64,000 bases of DNA, taken from VBWE01 sp943372645 (GTDB lineage Bacteria; Bacteroidota; Bacteroidia; Palsa-965). Made by a program: the position numbers and the translations under genes. The stretch is taken from positions 62,001 to 126,000 of the forward strand of contig CALRZN010000010.1 in NCBI GenBank assembly GCA_943372645.1. Direction: 5' to 3'. Below are positions 17,301-26,447 of this stretch, in pieces. Below the pieces are notes generated by a model. That model had not been told where the DNA came from, ran no database searches, and saw only the letters and a program-made list of their open reading frames with translations. Every line of letters begins with the position of its first letter. Within the stretch, counting starts at the first letter, position 1.

Positions 17301-19763
17301 TTATTTTACAAGCAGTACCCGTTTGGTAATTGACATGCCCGGTGTCTGTAATTTCACAAGGTAAACCCCTTCAGGCAGTTGCATACCGGTAAGATCAATC
17401 TCTTTCCGGAATGCGCTTCCGTCCGCATGGGTTGTTGTTTCATTATACACTTCGCTGCCCACAGCGTTGAAAATACGTACCGTGTACACCCCTGCTGCAG
17501 TGTTATTGCTGGCCAGGTTAAGCCTGCCGCCCGATGGGTTCGGCGTTACCAGCAGTTCACCTGCAGGCATTTCATTGGTACCCTGCTGCATTGCAGCGCT
17601 GTAATCGGGAGCAAAGAGGTCTTCTTCCACGATGATTACCGGCTGCCCGTTGCTGCTGTGCGATTCATACACAATAACGGAGTACTGCTGCCACGGACAT
17701 ACACCGATAATCCAGGTGCCGCGGGTGATGCGGTACTTGTGCCCCGCTGTAAAGTGTCCGGAAACGGGCAGGTTGCATGCTCCAAGTGTTGATGTACCAT
17801 TGTAACCGGTAAACAGGCAGGTACCGAGTCCGTAGCCCCACCAGCACGCCGGGTTGGAAACGGTGGTATTTGCAACAACGTTATTCGATGCATCCAGTTC
17901 TTCCACAACCCAGGCATATCCGAAATTCGGATTCGCGTTTGCGTTAGTTACTACCGGTGTTGCAGCACAGGTATAGAACGGATCGTTTGCATTTAAATTG
18001 GTACCCAGATTAAACGCCGGATTATTTATATCGGGTGTAACTGTGAATGTTGCAGAGCCTACACAACCGTACGGACTGGTAACCGTAACCGAATACGTTG
18101 TGGTTACCGTGGGTGTAAATGTAGCCGGGTTGGTCGTTACAGTCGGGCCGGAATATGCGGGAACGGATGTCCACACAAACGTTGACAGCTTCGGGTAACC
18201 GGTTACCGTAAGCGTAGCCGGCGAACCATAACAAACCGTTGTCGGGCCGCTGATAACCGGGTTTGGCGTGCATGCAACATAAATGACCTGGGCAACTTCA
18301 CTCCAGCCCACGCAGGGTGTATTCTGAACGGCGAGTTTTACACGGTAATATTTGTTGCACGGAACGGTTGAACTGTTCGGGAATGTGTAATTGCCGGGCG
18401 CACCTGGATACCATTGCGAAAAACTATAAACCGGTGATGTTTTAGGTACGCCGTACTGATCACACTCGATCATTTCCCAGAAATGATTGGATACTGCTAC
18501 ATTGCCCGAAGCACTTCCAACAGGGGAAATCGGGTTTCCGCTGCAGATGTAAGGCGGAAGGCTGATGGCCGGTGTAAGCACCGGGGTAACAATGGATACA
18601 GCAACCGTTGCAGTTAACACAACCGGGCAGGTTGCTCCATTATAAGTTGCTGTTACCGTATAGGTGGTATTTGCAGAAGGCGTTACCGTTATGGTATTCG
18701 TTGTTGTGGCCCAGGTGGTTGTTCCATCGGTCCAGCTGTAATTGGATAAACCCGGCGTGGCTGTAAGTGTAACCGAGCCCCCCGCGCAGGTTGCTGCATT
18801 TTGCGGTGTAACAGTCATAGCCGGAATTCCAGGGCAGTTGTTGTAAACCCGGAAGTCATCAATAGTACCAGTTATGCTGCGGTAATACGAGCCTGACATG
18901 TGACCGAAATTCTGGAAGTTATTCAGGCCAACGATATCCGCATCAATGGTAAAACATTGCGGCGACCCCAACACATGTGTTGTCATTGCAGCATCCGAAA
19001 ACACACTGAGTGCGCAGTTCGTGGCAGACAGGCGTTCGAGCCGTATCCAGTAGTTTCCGCCAAGGGTCGGAAGTGCAATGCCACGCGAACTGTTATTGGC
19101 AGGCAATGCCGGATTGGATGCACTGAGAACAGTGGCCGGATAAAATGCCGTATTGTTACCGTTTGTTGCATGTGCATAAATCCGCCAGCCCAGGTTGGCC
19201 GGTGTTGCCGCCACAGAAGTCTGCACAGCCGCACCCGGCCATAACCTATCGTCGTTTGCTGTCGGAAGCTGATTTGCACCGAATGCAATAAGCGACACGT
19301 AAATACCGTCCTGTATTGAATACTGATTAATCGGAACCTGGTTGCTGTTGGTGCAGCTCCACGCATTCATGTTATTAATGCCATGCGGATAAGCTGTTCC
19401 TGCAGTTAAACCCATTAATGTTTGCGAAGGTCCATTACCTCCCGTGATATTTGCTTTGCATTCCGCACGGAATTGCGTATTGCTCAGGGTAAGTGAAAGC
19501 GGGCGGTGAACGCGCACCTCCCGGTTGTTGTGCACGCCCTGGCTATTGGTACAAACCGGCCCGAGTGCGTCAAAAGTGGACATGGATATGGCACCGCCGC
19601 TGATACGGACACTGCCGTTGTTTGGTGTATTATCAACGGTTGTCCAGCCTGCCGCACTGCTGAAATTGTCTGAGTCGGCAATAACATTGCATTGGCTTTT
19701 CCCCGGCGTACTGCCTAATGCGAGCAAAGCGAGGGAAAACGTAATCGTTTTTAAGTAGCTCAT
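17301..19763 (-). CDS. Large secreted T9SS cargo protein with Ig/PKD-like domains
   Basis: The protein is 820 aa with signal peptide MSYLKTITFSLALLALGSTPG. Residues about 25-320 resemble a lectin/laminin-G-like beta-sandwich (NYWIRLERLSATNCALSVF, SITGTIDDFRVYNN). Two Ig/PKD-like repeats follow (CAGGSVTLTATPGLSNYSW and CYGSPATLTVTGYPKLSTF), rich in Thr/Val/Pro. The C-terminal 75 residues (ELLVTPNPSGGRLNLA, IFNAVGSEVYNE, LPEGVYLVKLQ, KRVLLVK) are a type A sorting domain. It is therefore a surface or released protein. Its role (adhesion or glycan binding) is inference; no catalytic motif is visible. It has its own terminator. Confidence 0.85.
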   Translation of the reverse strand: MSYLKTITFSLALLALGSTPGKSQCNVIADSDNFSSAAGWTTVDNTPNNGSVRISGGAISMSTFDALGPVCTNSQGVHNNREVRVHRPLSLTLSNTQFRAECKANITGGNGPSQTLMGLTAGTAYPHGINNMNAWSCTNSNQVPINQYSIQDGIYVSLIAFGANQLPTANDDRLWPGAAVQTSVAATPANLGWRIYAHATNGNNTAFYPATVLSASNPALPANNSSRGIALPTLGGNYWIRLERLSATNCALSVFSDAAMTTHVLGSPQCFTIDADIVGLNNFQNFGHMSGSYYRSITGTIDDFRVYNNCPGIPAMTVTPQNAATCAGGSVTLTATPGLSNYSWTDGTTTWATTTNTITVTPSANTTYTVTATYNGATCPVVLTATVAVSIVTPVLTPAISLPPYICSGNPISPVGSASGNVAVSNHFWEMIECDQYGVPKTSPVYSFSQWYPGAPGNYTFPNSSTVPCNKYYRVKLAVQNTPCVGWSEVAQVIYVACTPNPVISGPTTVCYGSPATLTVTGYPKLSTFVWTSVPAYSGPTVTTNPATFTPTVTTTYSVTVTSPYGCVGSATFTVTPDINNPAFNLGTNLNANDPFYTCAATPVVTNANANPNFGYAWVVEELDASNNVVANTTVSNPACWWGYGLGTCLFTGYNGTSTLGACNLPVSGHFTAGHKYRITRGTWIIGVCPWQQYSVIVYESHSSNGQPVIIVEEDLFAPDYSAAMQQGTNEMPAGELLVTPNPSGGRLNLASNNTAAGVYTVRIFNAVGSEVYNETTTHADGSAFRKEIDLTGMQLPEGVYLVKLQTPGMSITKRVLLVK

Positions 19764-19981
19764 AATGGAAACGGATTTAAAAAGAATGAGTAGATGATTT
19801 GTCTTTAATTGCGGACAAATGTATCCCGGGCATCACTCATGGAAAACATGGAATGAGTAACTCCCAGCGCCGGATTAGTATTTGCCATCAAACCCGATCC
19901 TGCCACCCGTTTCATTTTGATTTTTCCCGAATCCGCTTATCTTCGCTTTCCCGTAACTGCACCACACTGTTGTTGATAATA

Positions 19982-21007
19982 ATGAACTGCCGCCTGCTGC
20001 AAACGCCTGTTGTTGTTTTCCTGCTGCTGTTTTTGCTGCAGGCAGCAGCGGCACATGCAGGAGAAGACACGTTGCAGCAAATTCCGGGAGGCCGTTTGCA
20101 GGCCATTGAAAACAGCATACCCGACATGAGTGAACCGGAACTGGTGATGCTCATTGACTCGTTGTTCGAACTGCCTGAAATTCCACCCACGCTTATTACA
20201 CGCATTAAGTCACAGGCGGCCATGCTGCGTGAACAGGCGCCCAAAAATCAGTTTACGGATGGATTTGCATTGTACCCGGCCAACCGGTTTTATGGCAACT
20301 GGAGTACGCGCCTGCTGTTTCCGTACAGCGATTCGCTTTACAAATCGGATACGACCACATTGCTGAATCTTGATCCAACCGTGAGCGGAGCGTTTACAAT
20401 GCCGTTTAACGGACCGGTAACTTCAAAATTCGGCTGGCGCGATTCGGCCATGCACCGGGGCATTGACATTGATCTGCAGCGCGGGCAGCAGGTGGTTTGT
20501 GCGTTTGACGGCATGGTGCGGTTTGCGGGGCGCTCGGGCGGATTCGGCAACGTGGTTATTGTGCGGCATTACAACGGGCTGGAAACGGTGTATGCGCACC
20601 TCTGGAAAATAAAAGTAAAGCCGGGCGACATTGTTTTGAGCGGCGGGTTAATCGGACTGGGTGGAAGTTCCGGGCACAGTACCGGCACACACCTGCATTT
20701 CGAAATGCGTTTCCGTGGCGTGGCCATTAACCCTGCGTATTTTTTAGGGCCTGCTTTCAATACCTTACGTGCCAATGAATTTGTAGTGAAACGCACGCGC
20801 AACGGATACGCGGCTTTCCCGGCGGAATCGGCTTTTCACCAGGTTGTAAAAGGCGATAACCTTACCGCGCTTTCGCAGCAGTATGGTGTTTCGGTTAAAC
20901 AAATCCGTATGTGGAATGCCATGGAAGGCCGGGTCCGGCTATCAGCCGGACAACAGGTGCGCATTAAAGCGCCCGATGATTTACGTGCTACGCTTTCCGG
21001 CCACTGA
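19982..21007 (+). CDS. M23 peptidase with C-terminal LysM (peptidoglycan endopeptidase), paralogue 1
   Basis: The protein is 341 aa from the ATG at 19982, which gives the signal peptide MNCRLLQTPVVVFLLLFLLQ; the frame extends to 19799 but that part is not protein-like. The LytM/M23 domain (about 125-255) has zinc-ligand motifs HRGIDID, HLHFE and the YAHL motif, so it should be an active zinc endopeptidase cleaving peptide cross-links in the periplasm. LysM (FHQVVKGDNLTALSQQYGV) at the C-terminus binds peptidoglycan. A second gene of the same architecture lies at 26448. The 3' end overlaps by 20 bases with an opposing small gene. Confidence 0.9.
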   Translation: MNCRLLQTPVVVFLLLFLLQAAAAHAGEDTLQQIPGGRLQAIENSIPDMSEPELVMLIDSLFELPEIPPTLITRIKSQAAMLREQAPKNQFTDGFALYPANRFYGNWSTRLLFPYSDSLYKSDTTTLLNLDPTVSGAFTMPFNGPVTSKFGWRDSAMHRGIDIDLQRGQQVVCAFDGMVRFAGRSGGFGNVVIVRHYNGLETVYAHLWKIKVKPGDIVLSGGLIGLGGSSGHSTGTHLHFEMRFRGVAINPAYFLGPAFNTLRANEFVVKRTRNGYAAFPAESAFHQVVKGDNLTALSQQYGVSVKQIRMWNAMEGRVRLSAGQQVRIKAPDDLRATLSGH

Positions 21008-21164
21008 TGCGGCCGAGGCATCGTTCGTACGCCTCTTTCATGCCTTCGTACATGGCTTCGCGGCCATAGTTGTGCGACTGGCGGGCATCACTCACGACCC
21101 GATTGCTTTGCCGAATCTGCTCATTCAGCCAGCTCAGGAGCTGTTGTAGTTGTTCCTGGTCCAT
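20988..21164 (-). CDS. Small hydrophilic protein, 58 aa, with strong Shine-Dalgarno
   Basis: The minus strand from the ATG at 21164 encodes 58 residues: MDQEQLQQLLSWLNEQIRQS, then about 20 polar residues, then GREAMYEGMKEAYERCLGRI. The pattern is two amphipathic helices. Upstream is ggaggaggttttctt, a GGAGG seven bases before the ATG, rare in this phylum. The 3' end overlaps the end of the M23 gene tail-to-tail by 20 bases. No family is recognised. The support is the ribosome-binding site plus the protein-like composition; length alone would not suffice. Confidence 0.55.
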   Translation of the reverse strand: MDQEQLQQLLSWLNEQIRQSNRVVSDARQSHNYGREAMYEGMKEAYERCLGRISGRKA

Positions 21165-21305
21165 AAGAAAACCTCCTCCGGCTCCTGTTTACGCGGCCGC
21201 GGCAGGCGATGTTTCACAAAACGCCCGCTGTTAGACGAACCCCGGCTTTTGCCCCATGCAACATGGATAACGCTGTACGAGTGTACAATACAATTACCTT
21301 TGTAC

Positions 21306-21950
21306 ATGCTGCCGTTCGATCCGTTTCATGAATTTACCGCCGCACTGGCCGGCCGGCTGCAGGATGCGTTACCGGGCGAAGCAGCACAGTATGCCATGAC
21401 GGCCCGCGCGCCCCAGCTTTCCATCGCCGGCTACCTCGAACAAAATCCGGATCATCGCAAAAGCGCAGTGCTGATGCTGCTCTTTCCCGGCGAAAACGGC
21501 CCGAACACCGCACTCATCGTACGTCCCGAGTACGACGGCGCACACAGCGGACAGCTGGCCTTTCCCGGCGGCCGCGCTGAAAAAACCGACGCCAGCCTGC
21601 TGCACACCGCACTGCGCGAAACACAGGAAGAAGTCGGAATAAAACTGGAACCGGATGCCGTGATCGGAAAACTATCGCCGATTTATATTCCGGTGAGCAA
21701 TTACCTTGTACAACCCTTTGTGGCCGTGATGCACAATGAACCGCGGTTTTACGCTGATCCGCGCGAAGTGGTAGACATTATCAATGTGCCGCTGCAGCAT
21801 TTTCTCGATCCGGCTGTAAAAACAAAACAACACATCACCGTCGGAAAAAACATGCGCATGCACGTGCCGGGTTACAGCATCGGCGACCGGCTGCTATGGG
21901 GCGCTACGGCAATGATGATGAGTGAGGTGGAGTTTTTGCTGCGGAACTGA
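21306..21950 (+). CDS. NUDIX hydrolase, NudL/CoA-pyrophosphatase type
   Basis: The protein is 214 aa from the ATG at 21306 (MLPFDPFHEFTAALAGRLQ); the frame is open further upstream but there it overlaps the opposing small gene and promoter-like sequence. The extended NudL signature HSGQLAFPGGRAEKTD is followed by the NUDIX box core LRETQEEVGI, whose acidic residues bind Mg2+. Enzymes of this group split coenzyme A and acyl-CoAs to phosphopantetheine and adenosine 3',5'-bisphosphate. A promoter-like tacctttg ends only four bases before the ATG, so the mRNA could be nearly leaderless (inference). It is monocistronic. Confidence 0.88.
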   Translation: MLPFDPFHEFTAALAGRLQDALPGEAAQYAMTARAPQLSIAGYLEQNPDHRKSAVLMLLFPGENGPNTALIVRPEYDGAHSGQLAFPGGRAEKTDASLLHTALRETQEEVGIKLEPDAVIGKLSPIYIPVSNYLVQPFVAVMHNEPRFYADPREVVDIINVPLQHFLDPAVKTKQHITVGKNMRMHVPGYSIGDRLLWGATAMMMSEVEFLLRN

Positions 21951-22009
21951 GTTTGGTTTAAAACAACGCGGACTCCAAAATCCGTCTGATATAAAGTAGC
22001 CTGTTAATT

Positions 22010-22075
22010 AAGTGGCAGTGGCAGCAGGCAGCGACAGTTGAAGGAGCCTGCCACTGCCTGCTGCCACTGCCACTT
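22010..22075. repeat. Dispersed CTGCCACTGC-type inverted repeat, copy 2
   Basis: The left arm 22010-22037 starts aagtggcagtggcagcaggc. The right arm 22047-22075 is its reverse complement with two or three mismatches, giving a near-perfect hairpin of about 28 bp with a 9-base loop. It is the most intact of the three copies and lies about 60 bases after the NUDIX stop. Confidence 0.8.
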
Positions 22076-22400
22076 GTGCAAGAACTGTTTTACAAAATCA
22101 AATAACCGGAATGGTATTTACTTTATAAAAATAAAAACAGAACCCATCCTGCACACAGCGGTTTATCATGCTGCTTTTCTTCTCTCTTTTGCAGAACGGG
22201 TTCTGTCGGTTTTGCGCCTCATCGTATATGCGGATATACAACGGCTTGTGTTTCGTTATGTTTCGCAGTTGACAAGCACTGCACGTGTTTTATTTTTGAA
22301 AAATGCTCCTGTAGAATTAACGCAATAATCAGCACGCAATTGCAGCAGGGTTATTTTAATTTAAAGACGCGCATCGTACAAAGGGGTTGCTTCTGTACGA
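22076..22400. other. Intergenic stretch without a supported gene
   Basis: This AT-richer stretch between the repeat and the next terminator has a weak open frame at 22038-22328, but that frame starts inside the inverted repeat and its Cys/His-rich translation looks random. I see no promoter box or RNA gene. Confidence 0.5.
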
Positions 22401-22441
22401 AAACAAAAATTCCCGGTGCATTGCTGCGGCCGGGAATTTAG
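22401..22441 (-). terminator. Rho-independent terminator of the 22466 gene
   Basis: The arms aaattcccgg and ccgggaattt form a perfect 10-bp stem. On the minus strand it runs into TTTTTGTTTT. It lies about 25 bases after the stop of the secreted-protein gene. Confidence 0.87.
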
Positions 22442-22465
22442 TGCCTGTTTGTCCGGGAAAACGTT

Positions 22466-23266
22466 TTATTTTTTGGTTACGTTCTGCAACGTATTGTCGT
22501 AACAGAGGTAATAGGTGCCTTTGTTGTACGGATTCAGATTTGCTTCTTTACCGAATCCTTTCAGAATGATGTTGCCATACAGGTCATACACTTCATACAT
22601 GGTAGGTGCTGAGAACAGATAGGTATTCTTTTTATCGCTCGACTCGGTGTAAGTAACCTGCGGAACCGTTGCAGTGTAGCGGGCTTCGGGCGAAACGCGG
22701 GTTTCGCGAACAAAACCAACCTGCTTTACGCGGAATTTATTTTCGCCGGAATGTGCGGTAACTTCAAAACTGTAGGTGTGTTCACCGGGTGTGCCTACGC
22801 CTTTTACTTCGCCCACGTAAATCCATTTGTTCCAGCGAAACTGCTCAACGATAAAGGGAAGTGAACCGTTTTCGTTTTTGGTTTTCCAGGTGAGTAAACC
22901 GGCGTTGGTAACTTCAATAAATTCAGTAGTGAATGTGGGGCGCGGCCGGAGCGCTTCGGGGTTGAGTACTTTGGGGATGCAACCTTCCTTGTGCGAAATT
23001 TTTACCGTTACCTGTTCACCTGCTTTCAGGTTAAAACCGGAAAGATCAATTTCAAATGCAGTTGAATTTACTTCGTCGTGCGTAAGCTGATCGTTCACAC
23101 GTACCTCGAACGCGCAGTAACCTACGCTTCCGGATGCAAGCGAATTCTGTATGTAGAGGTTTTTATTCTGGTATTCACCTTCAATAACCAGTACAGCAGC
23201 ATTCGCAGACAGGGTCAGTCCGATCATTGCAGCGCATACAGCTGTTATTTTTTTAAAAGCATTCAT
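22466..23266 (-). CDS. Secreted protein with T9SS-like C-terminal domain
   Basis: The protein is 266 aa from the ATG at 23266, which starts a signal peptide (MNAFKKITAVCAAMIGLTLS). The middle part has beta-strand composition (FEIDLSGFNLKAGEQVTVKI, TFTTEFIEVTNAGLLTWKT). The C-terminus YEVYDLYGNIILKGFG...NPYNKGTYYLCYDN follows the pattern of a short T9SS sorting domain ending in Lys-Lys. Two PapD/fibronectin-like sandwiches are likely. It is probably exposed or released; the role is unknown. It stands alone with its own terminator. Confidence 0.75.
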   Translation of the reverse strand: MNAFKKITAVCAAMIGLTLSANAAVLVIEGEYQNKNLYIQNSLASGSVGYCAFEVRVNDQLTHDEVNSTAFEIDLSGFNLKAGEQVTVKISHKEGCIPKVLNPEALRPRPTFTTEFIEVTNAGLLTWKTKNENGSLPFIVEQFRWNKWIYVGEVKGVGTPGEHTYSFEVTAHSGENKFRVKQVGFVRETRVSPEARYTATVPQVTYTESSDKKNTYLFSAPTMYEVYDLYGNIILKGFGKEANLNPYNKGTYYLCYDNTLQNVTKK

Positions 23267-23511
23267 TGGGTCGCAGTTGCTTTTTGTTTCTCTCCTGGGT
23301 GCAAAATTACGCATTTTATCGCTATTTTTAAGATAAAGTGGCTACCCATTTATACGCAATAAGTAGCGTTTCCGGTTTCAAAAGTACCCCGTATATACTC
23401 CTGTTCAAACCAATTATTCGCCGATTTGTGGATTTCAAAGGCCCGAGCAACGGATGTCAGGACAGCTTAATGTGCTGAATAACAGGCGTCTGAATTTTAA
23501 CAAAATCAGAA

Positions 23512-23706
23512 TCAGAACCGACCGGAGTAGCGAATTAATAGTGACATACTAACCATTATCAGCAAAAAAAAGAGCAGAATCCGCCACGCGCCCTTAAAAT
23601 GTTTGCCCGACGTGTTTTTGTCGCGGAGAAACGACCAGGCCAGGGCGGCAATAAAAACGATGAGGAAAAAGATGATAAAGACGACCTGTCCCTGCGAAAA
23701 TTTCAT
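23512..23706 (-). CDS. Small two-helix membrane protein
   Basis: The protein is 64 aa: MKFSQGQVVFIIFFLIVFIA forms the first membrane helix, then a polar loop (RDKNTSGKHFKGAW), then a second helix (RILLFFLLIMVSMSLL). Similar short proteins with a K-Y/F-K-G loop are common in Bacteroidetes, as I recall, but have no known function. It is divergent from the WG-repeat gene, with a short shared upstream region. Confidence 0.7.
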   Translation of the reverse strand: MKFSQGQVVFIIFFLIVFIAALAWSFLRDKNTSGKHFKGAWRILLFFLLIMVSMSLLIRYSGRF

Positions 23707-23795
23707 GGTCCAAAATTAGCGTTTATCCGGCAGCAGTAATAACAAATTAAAACGAAATGAGCGGATTATGCGTTAGCCTGTTAAATTTGTCCTTC

Positions 23796-25916
23796 ATGAA
23801 ACGCGCTTTTGCCCTGTTTTTCCTGTTGCTGCTCCACGGCGTTATACCGGCGCGGGCGGATAAACTCGGGCAGGCATTTGAAGCGCTGCAGCGCCAGGAT
23901 TATTTTAAAGCGCGGGGGCTTTTCGAGTCGCAGCTTGGTAAACACACGGTGGGCGCGGCATACGGACTTTGCTCCATTTACAGCCGTAACGACAACCCGT
24001 TTCACTCCACCACGCAGGCCCACGCCTGTGCCCGTATCATGACCGCATCATGGCCGGCACTTGCACCAAAAGCAAAGAAACAATTACTTGCCTGGGGTGT
24101 TGACAGTGCGGCGGTTTTCGGGCTGAGCCGGCAGGTTACCGAAAACGCGTTTCTCGAAGCCCAGCGCATCCGCACGTTTGAAGCGTGGAATGCCTTTATC
24201 GGTGAGTTTCCCGAAAGCCCGGAACTGACCTTTGCCACCGGAAACCGCAACCGGCTTGCATTTGAACAGGTACAGAAAGAAAACACCTGGGCGGCCTACC
24301 TCCGCTTTTTACAGGCCTATCCGGAAGCTACGCAGGTTGCAGAGGCCCGGCAGCAATATGATAAACTGTTGTATGCCGACTTTGCCAAAGGCAACAACCT
24401 GGCCTCGCTCGAAAAATTTCTGCAGTTGTATCCGCAATCGCCTTATATAACAGCTGCCGAAGATGCCATTTACCGCATTTCGGTGCAGCAGCGCACCATT
24501 GCGCAGTACCACGCGTTTATCAAACGCTATCCGCAAAACCGGAATGTGAAACTGGCCTGGAACAATATTTATGCATTGTACACCGGTGATTTTACGCCGG
24601 AAAAAATAGCGCAGTTTTACCTCGATTTCCCGGATTTTCCGGACAAGGAATCCATCACTTCCGACCTGCAGCTTTCGGTTTTAAAAATGTACCCGATCCG
24701 CAACGATACGGTTTACGGGTTTGCAGACAGCACGGGAGCCATCCGCATTCCGATGCAATACGATTGGGTGGATGAATTTTCGGAAGGCCTCGCGGCGGCC
24801 GGTAAAAATGGCAAGGCGGGTTTTATTGCCAAATCGGGCAAAGTGCGCATTCCGTTTGATTTTGATGAAGCCGAGGCATTCAGCAAAGGATTTGCACTGG
24901 TAAAAAAAGGCACGCATTACGGCTTTATTGACAAAACCGGCAACCTGCACCTGCCCGCCATTTATGATGAAATTTATCCCTATTCCGAATTGCGTGCGGT
25001 AGTGGTGAAAGACGGAAAATACGGTTATGTGGATGCCGACGGCGAAACTGTGATTGCCTGCCGTTACGAAAAAGCCGGTGATTTTTCAGGCGGGCTGGCT
25101 TACGTGGTGCAGGGCGGCAAATACGGATTTATTGACCGCAGCGGACAGGTAGTTATTGAACCGGCATTCGACTGGGTGGAACCGTTTCAGCTGGGCGTGG
25201 CGCGGGTGCGCAAGGGCGAACAGTATGGCCTGCTCCGCAAATCGGGCGAACTGCTGCTGCCGTGCAGCTACGAACTGATCGGGGAATTCAGTGAAGGACT
25301 GGCCGTGATAGTGCAGCAGAAAATGATGGGGTTTATTGACCGCAAAGGCCGTTTTGTAATTCCGCTGGAATACGATTATGAACCGCAGCTGGCGCAGGGC
25401 GCGGGTTTCCGCCAGGGCAAGGCCAAAGTGTTTTCAGAAGACAAAACCGGCTTTGTTGATTCCACCGGCAAAGCCACGCTGTACAAGGAATACGAAGACC
25501 TCCACTACCCCACCGAAGGACTTATGGCTGTGCAGCGCCGGGGCAAATGGGGATTTGTGAACGAGAAAAAGAAAATGGCCGTGGAACCGGAATACACCTA
25601 CTGCTGGCCCTTCGCCGAAGGCCGCGCGCGTGTAAAAAAAGACGGTAAAACCGGGTTTATTGATCATAGCGGGGCGATTACAGTTCCTGCCGTTTACCAG
25701 GAAGCGCTTGATTTTAAAAACGGCTACGGCCTCGTAAAAAACGATACGGGCTGGGGCATTGTCGACCGCGACCACAACCGTATTTTACCCTGCCGGTATT
25801 CCAAAATCGAGTTTACTGACCCACACCTGGTGCTGCTGGAATACAACGGCAAATGGGCGTATTTTCACCTGCTGAAATGTGAATTTCTGTGGAAGGAAAA
25901 CGGGTTTGAGGAGTAG
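23796..25916 (+). CDS. WG-repeat protein with N-terminal helical repeats
   Basis: The protein is 706 aa. The ATG at 23796 gives a signal peptide (MKRAFALFFLLLLHGVIPARA); a possible promoter box taaatttg lies at 23782-23789. Residues about 25-280 are helical TPR-like repeats (AWNAFIGEFPESPELTFA, AYLRFLQAYPEATQVAEA, LEKFLQLYPQSPYITAAED). From about 290 to the end there are at least ten WG/KWG beta repeats (YGFADSTGAIRIPMQYDWV, AGFIAKSGKVRIPFDFDEA, YGFIDRSGQVVIEPAFDWV). WG repeats bind unknown ligands; the protein is probably periplasmic or surface-associated. It is monocistronic, ending six bases from an opposing gene. Confidence 0.88.
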   Translation: MKRAFALFFLLLLHGVIPARADKLGQAFEALQRQDYFKARGLFESQLGKHTVGAAYGLCSIYSRNDNPFHSTTQAHACARIMTASWPALAPKAKKQLLAWGVDSAAVFGLSRQVTENAFLEAQRIRTFEAWNAFIGEFPESPELTFATGNRNRLAFEQVQKENTWAAYLRFLQAYPEATQVAEARQQYDKLLYADFAKGNNLASLEKFLQLYPQSPYITAAEDAIYRISVQQRTIAQYHAFIKRYPQNRNVKLAWNNIYALYTGDFTPEKIAQFYLDFPDFPDKESITSDLQLSVLKMYPIRNDTVYGFADSTGAIRIPMQYDWVDEFSEGLAAAGKNGKAGFIAKSGKVRIPFDFDEAEAFSKGFALVKKGTHYGFIDKTGNLHLPAIYDEIYPYSELRAVVVKDGKYGYVDADGETVIACRYEKAGDFSGGLAYVVQGGKYGFIDRSGQVVIEPAFDWVEPFQLGVARVRKGEQYGLLRKSGELLLPCSYELIGEFSEGLAVIVQQKMMGFIDRKGRFVIPLEYDYEPQLAQGAGFRQGKAKVFSEDKTGFVDSTGKATLYKEYEDLHYPTEGLMAVQRRGKWGFVNEKKKMAVEPEYTYCWPFAEGRARVKKDGKTGFIDHSGAITVPAVYQEALDFKNGYGLVKNDTGWGIVDRDHNRILPCRYSKIEFTDPHLVLLEYNGKWAYFHLLKCEFLWKENGFEE

Positions 25917-25922
25917 CACCAA

Positions 25923-26408
25923 CTAATCCAGTTCGTATTTATCAAACTTCTGGTTAAACAGCACGTCCCAGCCCCGGGGTTCGGTCTGGCCCGGAAACAG
26001 TTCCGCTTCCAGCAGTTGTATAATGCGCGTTTCGCCCCATTCATCGGCCGGTGCAATTCCGTTTTGCATTAAGTATGCTCCTGCAGCGGCAATACCTTTC
26101 ACCTCGGTAACGCAGGCACCATCGCGGTAGTGACGGTACACGAGGCCTTCCGCAATCCAGAAAACCTTTACTTCGAATGATCCGGAAACTTCTGCGGGGA
26201 ACCGATCGCTGGCAATAAAACGCCCCTGCACATCGGTAATCACGATCCAGCCGTTGCAGGCGGTTACGCCCAGCGCACGATCCATCATCACCGATGTAGC
26301 GTCTTCGAAAAAAAGGTTTTCTGCTGTTTTGCCAAACACATCCGGGATAATTTCATCCACGGCGTCTGCCCCGGCCTTTACAGCCATCAACGCAATATTC
26401 CAGCCCAT
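25923..26408 (-). CDS. Protein of unknown function, 161 aa
   Basis: It starts MGWNIALMAVKAGADAVDEI and has no signal peptide or membrane helix. The composition is mixed alpha/beta (GWIVITDVQGRFIAS, FWIAEGLVYRHYRDGACV) and the C-terminus ends NQKFDKYELD. I do not recognise a family. It is convergent with the WG-repeat gene (six bases between stops) and follows the M23 gene on the same strand after about 40 bases, so it may be its distal partner upstream or an independent unit. Coding quality is good. Confidence 0.65.
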   Translation of the reverse strand: MGWNIALMAVKAGADAVDEIIPDVFGKTAENLFFEDATSVMMDRALGVTACNGWIVITDVQGRFIASDRFPAEVSGSFEVKVFWIAEGLVYRHYRDGACVTEVKGIAAAGAYLMQNGIAPADEWGETRIIQLLEAELFPGQTEPRGWDVLFNQKFDKYELD

Positions 26409-26447
26409 GTGAAATGGTGTTTAACTGATTCCAGGAAAAAAGGGAAA

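Noticed and set aside
22038..22328. 96-codon frame on the plus strand
   Set aside because: It begins inside the inverted repeat and its Cys/His-rich sequence looks random.
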